The notes beneath the pieces are model-generated. The model was not told where the DNA came from and did not search any database. It worked only from the letters and a program-made list of their open reading frames with translations. Below are positions 5,802 to 13,574 of a stretch of 16,085 nucleotides of DNA, in pieces. Positions within the stretch are counted from its first letter, which is position 1, and the number at the start of each line of letters is the position of its first letter. The translations under genes and the position numbers were made by a program. Origin of the DNA: Candidatus Omnitrophota bacterium (GTDB lineage: Bacteria > Omnitrophota > Gorgyraeia > Gygaellales > Profunditerraquicolaceae); the NCBI GenBank assembly GCA_028710845.1, contig JAQTTI010000016.1:1-16085 (forward strand), given 5' to 3'.

Positions 5802-7808
5802 TTAGAACTTTCGGCTAGCCCTGATAAAAAAGTTCCTTCCGGCAGCAGGATAATAATTGACTGCCCCGGTTGTGGAGTTGCATACGCCGTATTCATAATA
5901 TTTTTCGTTAAGAATATTGTTTATGCCGCAAACCAGGCTGTAATCATTTTTTTCAAAAACCAGCTTTGAATCCATAGTGAAAGATTGCTTGATTTTCGGC
6001 CAGTTGTTTGCCTGGTCGTTGATAAAATAGCTGTTGCTTAAATAATTGGAGGAGAAACTCCAATCAAGCCAATCGGTCAACTGGTATGATAATTTTAGGT
6101 TGAATTTATGCTCAGGGACCATCGGGATACTCTTATCCTTATAATCCCCCTGCTTAAAAACAGCCTGGTCAAAGGTATAATTTCCCGCTAATCTGAATTT
6201 CAGGGGGAGTTTTGCTTTAAACTCCGCTTCCACCCCCTGGTGGCGGGTTTGATCGTAATTTTCATTGCTAAATGTCGCCGGATTATAATAAAGTTCATTT
6301 TTAAGGTTCATCAGGTATCCCGAAACCCCAAAGGTTAGAAAATCAAATAGCCTGTGGTTTAAACCTATTTCAAAATTTTTACTTTCCTGTTCTTTAAGGC
6401 CGGGATTAAAAACGCCGTAAACAAAATACTCATCAACTGCCGGCGACCTGAAACTTTTATTATGGTTTATAAATAAATTACCGCGGCCATATTTGTAGGT
6501 CAACCCCAGGTTATAAGCGATTGCCTTTAAGCCTTTTTTCGAATCAACCGGGGAATTGGGAAAAAATATCGAATAATCATTATAATTAAAATCGTATTTT
6601 ATATCTTCATAACGAAACCCGCCGGTTAAGGTGATTTTTTCATGCAAAGCCAGCTCATCTTGCGCGTATAAAGCGCTGGAAGTTTTTCTTACATAATTAT
6701 CACTCTGTTTTTCAACCGCTAGATCAAAAGTATCGGACTGCATGTCATAACGGTAAAAATCCGAACCCAAAATCAACTTGTTGCCTAATCCAAGAATACT
6801 TTTATCAAACACGTATTTAGGATTAAACCCGAGCGTATTTATCCGCGATTTAATTATCGGATTATAACCACCGTTTGCCCCGATAAAATTGGTAAAGGTG
6901 CTGCGCCTGCGGTAGGAAGCATCAAAAGAAAATTTGCCAAACTCTGCTGTTTTTTGGTCAAAACCTAAAATAAAGTTGTAGTCGGTATCCTTGGCATGAT
7001 CATCGCCGAATGCCGAATACCTGCGGTTGAATTTAGCTAAATTTGCGCTGGAAAGCGCGCCGGGAAGACCGTAATTGGATTTGTTATAAGCCTGACTAAA
7101 GCGCAACAAGGTTCCTGTTTGTTCGATGTTATAATCGAATTTTGTGGAAAAATCGCTCCCCTTAAGGTAACTGTTATTCCTGTAGCCGTGCGTACCTTCG
7201 CGGCTGGTTGAAAAATTATAATTTAATTTATCGATTGTTCCGTTTAGGTTGAGCGCCTCTTTGTTCAAATCATAGCTGCCGTATTCAGCGCTTAGCTTGG
7301 CCGATAAAGGTCCGAGCCCGCCCCTTTTAGTGATTATATTTACTACCCCGCCTACGGCATTATCGCCATATAACACGGCGCCAAAACCGCCTCTTAAAAC
7401 TTCAATTCTTTCAATCTGGTCAAGCGGAATTTGGGTCCAGTCTGTCCCTGACAGATCTATTTCATTTACACGCCTGCCATCTATTAACACCAGGACATTT
7501 AATGCTGCCTGTTCTCCGAACCCCCTGATATCAACCGTTGCCTTGGATCCGTTACCCAATAAATCCCTGACCACTACACCGGGCAGGTCTGATAAAGCCC
7601 CGACCGTGCTGGTTACGCCTGATTTAGATATTTCATCCTGACCAATAACCGAAACACTGGCGGGCGTATTTTCCAGGCTCTCGTAATAGCGGTATGGCGT
7701 AACTACGATCTTATCCAAATCAACATCACCTGCGTATCCTGGGCCAAAAGACATAAAAATAGCCAACAATAAAAACAAAACTACTGCCGTTTTTCTTAAA
7801 CTCTTCAT
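5802..7808 (-). CDS. btuB: TonB-dependent outer-membrane receptor, BtuB-like (cobalamin/corrinoid)
   Basis: Predicted 22-strand outer-membrane barrel importing corrinoids with TonB energy. It has 668 residues. A signal peptide occupies about residues 1-26 (ending FGPGYAG), followed at once by a TonB box-like segment, DKIVVTPYR, very close to DTLVVTANR of E. coli BtuB. The plug domain is about 40-155, with SVIGQDEI, LPGVVVRDL, VDIRGFG, VLIDGRRVN, IERIEVLRGG and GGVVNIITKR. The remainder alternates amphipathic strands with an FRSPAVDEYF segment and ends in aromatic FFIRASRKF, the usual outer-membrane assembly signal. The substrate is inferred chiefly from the cobalamin riboswitch directly upstream and the nearby cobO. 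The ATG has an upstream GGAG. The length is slightly above E. coli BtuB (about 614). Confidence 0.9.
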   Translation of the reverse strand: MKSLRKTAVVLFLLLAIFMSFGPGYAGDVDLDKIVVTPYRYYESLENTPASVSVIGQDEISKSGVTSTVGALSDLPGVVVRDLLGNGSKATVDIRGFGEQAALNVLVLIDGRRVNEIDLSGTDWTQIPLDQIERIEVLRGGFGAVLYGDNAVGGVVNIITKRGGLGPLSAKLSAEYGSYDLNKEALNLNGTIDKLNYNFSTSREGTHGYRNNSYLKGSDFSTKFDYNIEQTGTLLRFSQAYNKSNYGLPGALSSANLAKFNRRYSAFGDDHAKDTDYNFILGFDQKTAEFGKFSFDASYRRRSTFTNFIGANGGYNPIIKSRINTLGFNPKYVFDKSILGLGNKLILGSDFYRYDMQSDTFDLAVEKQSDNYVRKTSSALYAQDELALHEKITLTGGFRYEDIKYDFNYNDYSIFFPNSPVDSKKGLKAIAYNLGLTYKYGRGNLFINHNKSFRSPAVDEYFVYGVFNPGLKEQESKNFEIGLNHRLFDFLTFGVSGYLMNLKNELYYNPATFSNENYDQTRHQGVEAEFKAKLPLKFRLAGNYTFDQAVFKQGDYKDKSIPMVPEHKFNLKLSYQLTDWLDWSFSSNYLSNSYFINDQANNWPKIKQSFTMDSKLVFEKNDYSLVCGINNILNEKYYEYGVCNSTTGAVNYYPAAGRNFFIRASRKF

Positions 7809-7835
7809 CCTATCTCCATTCTCGGACCTCTTAGC

Positions 7836-7878
7836 AACAAAAAACCCTTGAGTTTAAAATATTTTAATCTCAAGGGTT
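7836..7878 (-). terminator. Rho-independent attenuator terminator of the cobalamin riboswitch
   Basis: On the minus strand AACCCTTGAG (7869-7878) pairs perfectly with CTCAAGGGTT (7843-7852); the AT-rich interior is itself palindromic, and the stem is followed by TTTTTT (7839-7844, partly overlapping the stem) and GTT. It lies between the aptamer and the btuB start, as expected for ligand-induced premature termination. Confidence 0.85.
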
Positions 7879-7896
7879 ATCCCTGCTTTTTAACCC
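7874..7896 (-). promoter_or_regulatory. Candidate antiterminator stem
   Basis: GGGTTA (7891-7896, minus strand) can pair with TAACCC (7874-7879), which includes the 5' half of the terminator stem. The two structures are mutually exclusive, so this hairpin is a plausible antiterminator formed when cobalamin is absent. Seen in the sequence; the switching role is inferred. Confidence 0.5.
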
Positions 7897-7944
7897 ATTT
7901 AAGCCTGTCCGCGGGCTTAAAAGTATTGCCGAACATTTTGTTTT

Positions 7945-8101
7945 AGACAGGTCTTCTGACTTCCTCGGCCTTTTTGGCTTGCCTTCCCATCCTTTTAAAG
8001 ACAGTGGCTTAAGACGCCAAATTGGTCCCCTTAAATAGCGGGCCAAGGTTACAGCAGCGGGAACTGTGGCCGATTTACACGGCCTTCCCTTGCTCTAAAA
8101 C
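7945..8101 (-). ncRNA. Cobalamin riboswitch aptamer
   Basis: The minus strand carries the conserved blocks of the AdoCbl-type cobalamin aptamer in order: AGGGAAG, then CCGTGTAAATCGGCC, the B12-box-like CCCGCTGCTGTAACC, GCCACTG, GGATGGGAAGG, and the 3' block GAAGTCAGAAGACCTGTC. It stands between the DUF6580 gene and btuB, followed by a terminator at 7836-7878, so it should lower btuB expression when cobalamin is plentiful. The 5' boundary is approximate. The DUF6580 gene upstream is not under its control in this transcript. Confidence 0.93.
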
Positions 8102-8113
8102 TTTACTTTTAAA

Positions 8114-8119
8114 ATTATA
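8114..8119 (-). promoter_or_regulatory. Possible -10 box for the riboswitch-btuB transcript
   Basis: A perfect TATAAT lies on the minus strand overlapping the DUF6580 stop codon and about 13 bases before the aptamer. No good -35 hexamer is found 16-18 bases upstream, so this is weak evidence; read-through from the DUF6580 promoter is an alternative. Confidence 0.3.
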
Positions 8120-8615
8120 AAAGAACTTTTTCTAACCTGGTTTTCCGTACTCTTGAAGCTATAAACTCATAAACAGCGAAGAAAACAAAAGTATAAATCA
8201 AAGTTGATAGGGTAAATAGCCTTAAAAAAGGAAGCCCTAGAATATAACAATCCAGGAGCCCTTTGATATTCTGCGGATACCAACCCATGGCCCAGACGCC
8301 GAAATTGGTAATTAAATAAAATATGACCGAAGAAGCTACTGCTGTTAGGCCTACTCCTGGGATTGTTTTGCGGTTTTTAACCATAAATCCGAGCAGGGTG
8401 ACTAAAAGAAAACTGCCCCAGGTAAAGATAATTACATTATGCATTCCTAATAAAATATCGCTGATGACCATAAGTAAAAGCGGGACAATCAAAGCTTGCT
8501 TTTTATTTAAATACACTCCGGCAAATAAAGCAATCGCCGCGACAGGAGTAAAATTTGGAACATGGGGAATAAACCTTAATAAAATACCGATTAAAATTAA
8601 ACTTAGTGCTAACAT
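8115..8615 (-). CDS. DUF6580 family membrane protein, candidate ECF-type transport (S-component-like) protein
   Basis: A 166-residue, strongly hydrophobic protein with about six predicted membrane segments (roughly 1-16, 23-37, 40-57, 60-78, 86-108 and 120-152), the size and topology of energy-coupling-factor S components. Family-like motifs are RFIPHVPNFTPVAAIALFAG, the SDILLGMHN segment after helix 3, and ITNFGVWAMGWYP followed by GLLDCYILGLPF. From memory of the family, annotations call it a putative transport protein with no proven substrate. Context suggests corrinoid: cobO ends upstream and a cobalamin riboswitch with btuB follows. The ATG is preceded by a strong AGGAGGAG and by its own promoter. 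No ATPase or EcfT subunit is in the window, so the transport role is inference. Confidence 0.8.
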   Translation of the reverse strand: MLALSLILIGILLRFIPHVPNFTPVAAIALFAGVYLNKKQALIVPLLLMVISDILLGMHNVIIFTWGSFLLVTLLGFMVKNRKTIPGVGLTAVASSVIFYLITNFGVWAMGWYPQNIKGLLDCYILGLPFLRLFTLSTLIYTFVFFAVYEFIASRVRKTRLEKVLL

Positions 8616-8675
8616 TTAAACTCCTCCTGTCTAACTAATTTTAGCGATTGTGGCTGGAATTTTCTGTTGGTTTTA

Positions 8676-8704
8676 ATGTTAATTCAAATATCTTTATCTG
8701 TCAA
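8676..8704 (-). promoter_or_regulatory. Promoter of the DUF6580 gene
   Basis: Minus-strand TTGACA (8699-8704), a 17-base spacer and TAACAT (8676-8681; four of six matches) lie in the 95-base gap after cobO. They predict a leader of about 55 bases ending in an AGGAGGAG ribosome-binding site. No riboswitch motif is seen in this leader. Confidence 0.6.
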
Positions 8705-8710
8705 GTAGAA

Positions 8711-9214
8711 TTAAAATTCAACCCCTGCCCGCGCTTTTATACCGCTGTTATAATAATGCTTAACTTCCCTTATAACGCTCACCAGGTCGGCTGACTCCAG
8801 GACCTTCGGGTGCGCGTAACGGCCCGTAAGCACTAACTCTACATCTTTAGGAGTATTTTTTATTAATTTAAGCAGATCTGCCAAAATTATTAATTTATAT
8901 TTGAGCGCAATATTTATTTCGTCAAGTATAACTATTTTAAATTTATTTCCCAGCAGTGCCTTTTTTGATTTTTCCAGGCCGATTTGAGCCATCTGCCGGT
9001 CAATTTTTTCCGGCGATTTCTTGATAAAACAGCGCCGCCCAAACTGCTCAACCTTGATTTGCTTGAATTTCTTAAGTGCCTTGATTTCATTATAAAGACG
9101 GCCCTTACAAAACTGGGCGATATAAACATTAAACCCGGCGCCGGCTGCCCTGACCGCCAGGCCTATGGCAGCCGTAGTTTTTCCTTTCCCGTTACCCGTA
9201 TAAACCTGGATCAT
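8711..9214 (-). CDS. cobO: Corrinoid (cob(I)alamin) adenosyltransferase, CobO/CobA/BtuR type
   Basis: Transfers the 5'-deoxyadenosyl group of ATP to cob(I)alamin or precursor corrinoids, giving the coenzyme form. The 167-residue protein begins MIQVYTGNGKGKTTAAIGLA, whose GNGKGKTT is the reversed P-loop typical of this family. VYIAQFCKG follows, then the Walker B-like IVILDEIN near residues 94-101 and VLTGRYAHPKVLESADLVSVI. I chose the ATG at 9212-9214, which overlaps the TGA of the upstream membrane-protein gene (ATGA); a TTG six codons earlier is possible but adds residues not expected in the family. It is slightly shorter than enterobacterial BtuR (about 196), lacking an N-terminal extension. 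It links the envelope operon to the cobalamin genes downstream. Confidence 0.93.
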   Translation of the reverse strand: MIQVYTGNGKGKTTAAIGLAVRAAGAGFNVYIAQFCKGRLYNEIKALKKFKQIKVEQFGRRCFIKKSPEKIDRQMAQIGLEKSKKALLGNKFKIVILDEINIALKYKLIILADLLKLIKNTPKDVELVLTGRYAHPKVLESADLVSVIREVKHYYNSGIKARAGVEF

Positions 9215-9708
9215 CCCAAGACCGCCTTCCAACTAAAAATACCTAAAGCGCATAAAGATAAAACTATTAAACCAGCACAAAATACTCCGGTAATAATTGC
9301 GGTAAATGCGTAACGAAAACGGATCTTAAACAATGAAGCTGCTATCACCCCGCTCCAGACGCCTGTCATCGGCAAGGGTATAGCTACAAAGAGAACCAGG
9401 CCTAAAGCCTCATATTTTTGGATAGAATCCGAATTTCTTTTTGTACGTTCAAAAATCCGATCAAAAAAACGCGACCAGATTTTAAATCTCCTTAAAAAAT
9501 CAGATACCGGTTTAAAAAGAAAAAGCGCCGGAGCAATAATTATAGAATTACCTAACACCGAAAGCCAAAATACCTTAGATAATGACATCCCTAGGGACAA
9601 ACCGAGCGGGATCGACCCCCTTAGTTCAGAAATAGGAAGAGCCGCAACAATCATAACAATATATTCTTTAGGAAGACCACTTATCCAGCCTAAGACTAAA
9701 TCTAGCAT
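9211..9708 (-). CDS. COG2426 / Sm_multidrug_ex family membrane protein
   Basis: A 165-residue integral membrane protein of the family labelled 'small multi-drug export protein', a name with little experimental support. Recognisable segments are AALPISELRGSIPLGLSLGM (residues 23-42), KVFWLSVLGNSIIIAPALFLF, a cytoplasmic basic loop of about 68-97 (FLRRFKIWSRFFDRIFERTK), LVLFVAIPLPMTGVWSG and a final pair of helices. About four to five membrane segments are expected. The ELRGSIPLG and PLPMTGVWSG motifs mirror the re-entrant signatures seen in DedA-like lipid transporters, which would suit the neighbouring lipid and glycosyltransferase genes; that comparison is my inference. It overlaps the glycosyltransferase gene by 7 bases and cobO by 4. 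Confidence 0.85.
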   Translation of the reverse strand: MLDLVLGWISGLPKEYIVMIVAALPISELRGSIPLGLSLGMSLSKVFWLSVLGNSIIIAPALFLFKPVSDFLRRFKIWSRFFDRIFERTKRNSDSIQKYEALGLVLFVAIPLPMTGVWSGVIAASLFKIRFRYAFTAIITGVFCAGLIVLSLCALGIFSWKAVLG

Positions 9709-10379
9709 TTTTTAAATTTCCTTAAAAAATCAAGAATGATAAAACGGAAAAACCTAAAGGTATCGATAACCGGATTAATCTGGCTCTTCTGCCCTGAATA
9801 AATCGTCTTAATCGGTACCGATTCGATCTTAAAGCCAAGCCGGGCGGTTTTGATTAAAATTTCGGATTCTGTTTCATATTTGGAAGTAGAAAAATCTAAT
9901 TTTTCCAGTACTTCTTTCTTTATCAGGCGAAACCCGCACTGGGTATCGGGAATAAACTGCTTTGTAATCAAAGAAATAAAGAACGACATAAGGCGGTTTG
10001 TTACTATGCGCAAAAAAGGCATCCCTTTTGTCAAAGCCATCCGGTTACCTACAAAAACTGAAGCTTTAGAATTTTGAGCTTTTTTAATGAATGCCCCTAT
10101 ATCGTCGGAAGAGTGCTGTCCATCGCCATCCATACTAATCACAGCATCAAAACCCTGGGAAATGGCATATTTATACCCTTTAATAAGGGAAGCCCCCTTA
10201 CCGCAATTAGCAATATTACGCAGGACTTTAGCCCCGCAGGAGGCCGCTATATTTGCAGTATCATCCATCGAACCATCGTCAATAATAATCACTTCCAGTC
10301 CTTGCTGAGTTATTCTGCTGACTAGGCCGGCGATTTCTTTTGATTCGTTATATGAAGGAATAATTACGCAGACACGCAT
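9702..10379 (-). CDS. Family 2 glycosyltransferase, dolichyl/polyprenyl-phosphate sugar synthase-like
   Basis: A 225-residue GT-A glycosyltransferase. The N-terminus MRVCVIIPSYNESKEIAGLV, the nucleotide-binding IIIDDGSMDDT (about 31-41), the DxD-type metal motif ISMDGDGQHSSDD (about 81-93) and the acceptor-side segment PDTQCGFRLI (about 146-155) match DPM1/PMT2-like enzymes that transfer a sugar from a nucleotide to a polyprenyl phosphate. It lacks the C-terminal membrane helices of DPMS-GtrA fusions. Its ATG follows the acyltransferase stop directly and it overlaps the next gene by 7 bases. Sugar and acceptor cannot be read from sequence; transfer to a lipid acceptor is suggested by its neighbours. 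Confidence 0.9.
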   Translation of the reverse strand: MRVCVIIPSYNESKEIAGLVSRITQQGLEVIIIDDGSMDDTANIAASCGAKVLRNIANCGKGASLIKGYKYAISQGFDAVISMDGDGQHSSDDIGAFIKKAQNSKASVFVGNRMALTKGMPFLRIVTNRLMSFFISLITKQFIPDTQCGFRLIKKEVLEKLDFSTSKYETESEILIKTARLGFKIESVPIKTIYSGQKSQINPVIDTFRFFRFIILDFLRKFKKC

Positions 10380-11237
10380 CTATTTAGCCCAAAAGTTGCG
10401 GAAAACATACCATTGATCGGGGTATTTAAGGATATAATCTTCGAAAATTTTATTATACATTGCCACTAATTCAATCAGATCCCTTTTTTTATCCTGCGAA
10501 GGCTGAAAGTTTATCGGCTTTTCTATTCTTAAAGTAAAGCTATCATCAGGGTTTCTTAACATAAACCCGGGGACTATCGGCGCTCCGGTCATCAGGCTTA
10601 AAGCTGCCGGGCCTTCCGGAAAATGGGTTGGCTTATTAAAAAAATCAACAATTACGCCTTTTTCGGTAAAATCGCGGTCACCCACCAAGGCTACCATATG
10701 ATTTTTTCTTATTTCGGATATACAGCTCCTCACCGCCTTGCCCATCGCAATTACCTTTACGCCTTTCCTGTTCCTTTGTCTGTCAAAAAAATCATTAACC
10801 TTTTTACTTTTATGCGGTAAAGCCACCGCCCAGAAAGGATAACCGAGCTGGGCAATAACCACGCCTCCTAGCTCCCAGTTACCCAGATGAGCCGTCAAAA
10901 CTATTACGCCCTTTCCTTGTTTTAATGCCTGGTCAAAATTTTCCAGGTTTTCCAATTTGACTTTTTTATTTATAAAGGAACGGTCTAATTTTTCAAAACG
11001 GAAAAAATCTACCAGGTACTTTGCGAAATTCTGAAAAACCTTCCGGCTGGTCTTATTAATAAACCGGCTTGATTCCCGGGGAAAAATAACTTTTAAATTA
11101 TTCCTGACGTAACGCCTATCCCGGAATGCAAAAACATAATGCAGGTAGGCTAAAAATTCGCCGATCCCGTAAACGAATTTTAAAGGCAGGTTGACTGCGA
11201 TAAACTGGCCAAAGCGGTATAAAAAAAAGTTTAACAC
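10380..11237 (-). CDS. LpxL/HtrB-family lysophospholipid (lipid A-type) acyltransferase
   Basis: Predicted inner-membrane enzyme that adds a secondary acyl chain to a lipid A-like or phosphatidylinositol-mannoside-like acceptor. It has 285 residues with a hydrophobic N-terminal anchor (about 5-38, containing FIAVNLPLKFVYGIGEFLAYL). The catalytic HX4E motif is HLGNWE (H117, E122), followed by the substrate block ALVGDRD near 190-196 and FPEGPAALSLMTGAPIVPGF near 208-227, all standard in the family. The start codon is GTG, overlapping the end of the upstream glycosyltransferase by 7 bases; no clear ribosome-binding site is present, consistent with coupled translation. True lipid A synthesis is likely but not proved, as the early lpx genes are not here. 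Confidence 0.9.
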   Translation of the reverse strand: MLNFFLYRFGQFIAVNLPLKFVYGIGEFLAYLHYVFAFRDRRYVRNNLKVIFPRESSRFINKTSRKVFQNFAKYLVDFFRFEKLDRSFINKKVKLENLENFDQALKQGKGVIVLTAHLGNWELGGVVIAQLGYPFWAVALPHKSKKVNDFFDRQRNRKGVKVIAMGKAVRSCISEIRKNHMVALVGDRDFTEKGVIVDFFNKPTHFPEGPAALSLMTGAPIVPGFMLRNPDDSFTLRIEKPINFQPSQDKKRDLIELVAMYNKIFEDYILKYPDQWYVFRNFWAK

Positions 11238-12355
11238 GGGTGTATATTTAATAAAAGATTGGCGATATCCAGGCTTGCATTTGGTTTAGCTATTTTTAAT
11301 GCTTGCGACTTCAACTTTTCCAATTTTGCCTTATCGCCTAACAATTCGTCGATAATTTTATACGCATCTTTAGGATCATCAACCTGGATAGCGGCGCCTT
11401 TCTGAGTCAGGAAATTGGTATTGTTAATTTCCTGACCCGGTATGGGCTTTACAATTACCATGGGAAGGCCGATACTTAAAACTTCCGCGGTAGTCACTCC
11501 TCCCGGCTTTGACAAAATCACCTTCGATATATGCATCAGTTCATGGATATTCTGGATAAAACCGAACAAATGGATATTTTTTTTATAATGTTTGATCTTG
11601 CGCCTTAAACTACGGAATAATTTTTTGTTCGTCCCGGCGACAACCAACTCTTGGATATCATGCCGGCTTTTTTCCAACGATTTGACTACGGTTTTAATCG
11701 GCCCCAATCCCTGGCCGCCGCCCATAATCAATACTACCGGTTTTTCAGGATTTAATTTTAACTTATGAAAAATCTCGCCATCACTAAGTTTTTGGTTAAA
11801 CTTTAGATCAAAAGGAATCCCGTAAGCTTTGATTTTAGAACGGTCAACTCCTTTCTTTTCCAGGCGGGCTGATACATCTTCGGTGGGAGTTATATAATAA
11901 TCTACCAAATCATAAACCCAGTAAGAATGGGGGATATAATCGGTAAGAACAGCAACCAAGGGTAATTTAACACCGTAAGTTTTCTTGTAATCAGCGACCA
12001 TGCCGCAGGGAAATGCCTGGGTGCAAACTACCAGATCCGGATTAAAGCTATCAAATAATTTCTTTAATTTCGGGGAGTTGGATTTATGCACATGTTTTTT
12101 AATATTCTCTAAGCCCTTAACAACGCTGGGATTGTCGTAAAGATAGTCCCATATCCTCGGAGTACGCTTAATTACTTCCATATAAATACGGTTGATCACC
12201 TTTTCCGATATCGGGTTGGTATAATTAAAGGCATTGATATTCAATATTTCCGTATCCGGCCGCTTTTGTTTTATCGCCTTTTCAATGGCCATTGTGGCGC
12301 TCCTGTGGCCAGATACTTCAGAGATATACATTAAAATTATACGTTTTGGACGCAT
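11231..12355 (-). CDS. MGDG synthase-like / processive diacylglycerol glycosyltransferase
   Basis: A 374-residue GT-B glycosyltransferase resembling plant MGDG synthase and bacterial UgtP, which move glucose or galactose from a UDP-sugar to diacylglycerol. The N-terminal half (MGDG_synth type) has MRPKRIILMYISEVSGHRSA with the Ser-Gly-His acceptor motif, VVCTQAFPCGMVADYKK and VLTDYIPHSYWVYDLVDYYI. The C-terminal half is GT28-like with VVLIMGGGQGLGPI, LFGFIQNIHELM and SKPGGVTTAEVLSIGLPMVI, the donor-binding block. I chose the ATG at 12353-12355, one base after the HD-GYP stop; the longer open frame would run 48 bases into that gene and adds an unlike N-terminus. Acceptor and sugar are inferred from the family. 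Confidence 0.9.
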   Translation of the reverse strand: MRPKRIILMYISEVSGHRSATMAIEKAIKQKRPDTEILNINAFNYTNPISEKVINRIYMEVIKRTPRIWDYLYDNPSVVKGLENIKKHVHKSNSPKLKKLFDSFNPDLVVCTQAFPCGMVADYKKTYGVKLPLVAVLTDYIPHSYWVYDLVDYYITPTEDVSARLEKKGVDRSKIKAYGIPFDLKFNQKLSDGEIFHKLKLNPEKPVVLIMGGGQGLGPIKTVVKSLEKSRHDIQELVVAGTNKKLFRSLRRKIKHYKKNIHLFGFIQNIHELMHISKVILSKPGGVTTAEVLSIGLPMVIVKPIPGQEINNTNFLTQKGAAIQVDDPKDAYKIIDELLGDKAKLEKLKSQALKIAKPNASLDIANLLLNIHPC

Positions 12356-12356
12356 T

Positions 12357-13523
12357 CTAAAATTTACCTTCGTTGTATAGTTCCAGGAAGATATCGGTGA
12401 CAAAGGGAGAGAACTGCTTTCCTCTTAAATTTTCGATTTCATTGACAGCATCCTGCTTATCCAGGGCCAGGCGGTAGGGACGATTGGTATTCATTGCATC
12501 GAAAGAATCGGCGACAGTAATTATCGAAGCAACCAGAGGGATCTGCTTGCCATTTAATCCGTCTGGATAGCCTTTACCGTCAAAACGCTCGTGATGGCTT
12601 CTTACGCCAAGCAATGCTCCCTCAAGTTCTTTGATCGGCTTTAGAATATTAACTCCGATCATCGGATGTTCTTTTATCCGGTTACGCTCTCCTATGGTTA
12701 GGCCTCCCCTCTTATTCAGGATATGTTCGGGTACGCCGATTTTTCCTATATCATGCAAAAGGCTGGCAATATGCAGGTTCTCTAAAAATTTAGGGTCGAA
12801 TTCTTTCTTGTTGTTCTGGCTTATCCTTTGGGCGATTTCAAGGCTCAAGTTGGTGACCCTGGTCGTATGTCCGTGAGTATAATTATCTTTAGCTTCGATT
12901 GCCGCTGCCAAGGCGACTGTAGTACGCACAAAAAGCTGGTGCTTACGGTCAAGCTGATATTCCAGTTCCTTAAAAAGCTGGGCGTTTCTAATCGCCATTG
13001 CTACATTGGAATTAAGGGCAACGAAAAAATCGAGTTCTTCGTCGACAAATTTTTTACCATTTTCTTTTTTGCCCAATAATAAAAAACCCGGTAATTCACT
13101 GCGAAAATAGCTGGGGATACAGACAACAGACTCAAGAAGTTCCATTTGATAAATTACGTGGGCAAGCTGCTGTTTGGTTTCCGGTTTTATCTTGGGGTCA
13201 TTCAAAGCATTCTTAGCTTCGCTGTAGAGCAATGCCTCCCTTCCGAAAATAAAACTGCTTTTATGATCTTTAAAAAAACGGATCAAAACATCGTCTTTAT
13301 CAATACAGATCATGTCCAGGGGGATTTTTTTGTTTAAAGAACCTTTTGATACGGTAAGCTGATAACCCTGTTTTTCTTTATTAAAGAGGAAAAAACTGGC
13401 GTGAGTGATCCTGGCTTTTGTAACCATCATCCGCACGATCATCTTGATCAGAAGATCCGGATCGTGGACAAAAATCATATTTCTTGCTGCGCTTTCTAAT
13501 TCCTTCTTATAATCAATACTCAT
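12357..13523 (-). CDS. GAF and HD-GYP domain protein, probable c-di-GMP phosphodiesterase
   Basis: A 388-residue soluble protein. Residues about 10-180 form a divergent GAF-like sensor domain (a central LLESVVCIPSYF and GFLLLGKKENGKKF strand pair is visible). About 195-388 is an HD-GYP domain with AIEAKDNYTHGHTTRV, LLHDIGKIGVPEHIL (H257-D258), an EHP motif near residues 285-287, HHERFDGKGYPDGL (GYP at 318-320) and ADSFDAMNTNRPYR. All expected metal-site residues seem present, so hydrolysis of c-di-GMP (or cGAMP) is likely; this is family knowledge. It heads the envelope-lipid operon, with 1 base to the next gene. No Shine-Dalgarno precedes the ATG, and the promoter sits right against it. Confidence 0.92.
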   Translation of the reverse strand: MSIDYKKELESAARNMIFVHDPDLLIKMIVRMMVTKARITHASFFLFNKEKQGYQLTVSKGSLNKKIPLDMICIDKDDVLIRFFKDHKSSFIFGREALLYSEAKNALNDPKIKPETKQQLAHVIYQMELLESVVCIPSYFRSELPGFLLLGKKENGKKFVDEELDFFVALNSNVAMAIRNAQLFKELEYQLDRKHQLFVRTTVALAAAIEAKDNYTHGHTTRVTNLSLEIAQRISQNNKKEFDPKFLENLHIASLLHDIGKIGVPEHILNKRGGLTIGERNRIKEHPMIGVNILKPIKELEGALLGVRSHHERFDGKGYPDGLNGKQIPLVASIITVADSFDAMNTNRPYRLALDKQDAVNEIENLRGKQFSPFVTDIFLELYNEGKF

Positions 13524-13529
13524 TGAATT

Positions 13530-13558
13530 AATTTAACTTATAAGCCCAGTATTGTCAA
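13530..13558 (-). promoter_or_regulatory. Candidate promoter of the HD-GYP operon, apparently leaderless
   Basis: Minus-strand TTGACA (13553-13558; perfect), a 17-base spacer and TAAATT (13530-13535; four of six) end 6 bases before the ATG. Transcription would start at the initiation codon, consistent with the lack of a ribosome-binding site. The -35 box lies about 16 bases from the palindromic element at 13575-13763. A TATAAG at 13537-13542 is an alternative -10 box but has a poor -35. Confidence 0.55.
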
Positions 13559-13574
13559 TGAGAAATTGGGCTTT

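Noticed and set aside
9215..9232. Upstream TTG start for cobO
   Set aside because: The ATG at 9212-9214 gives the canonical N-terminus and an ATGA overlap with the previous gene; the six extra residues match nothing expected.
12356..12403. Longer N-terminus for the MGDG-synthase-like protein
   Set aside because: It would overlap 48 bases of the HD-GYP gene and add residues unlike the family, while the ATG one base after the HD-GYP stop gives the standard start.
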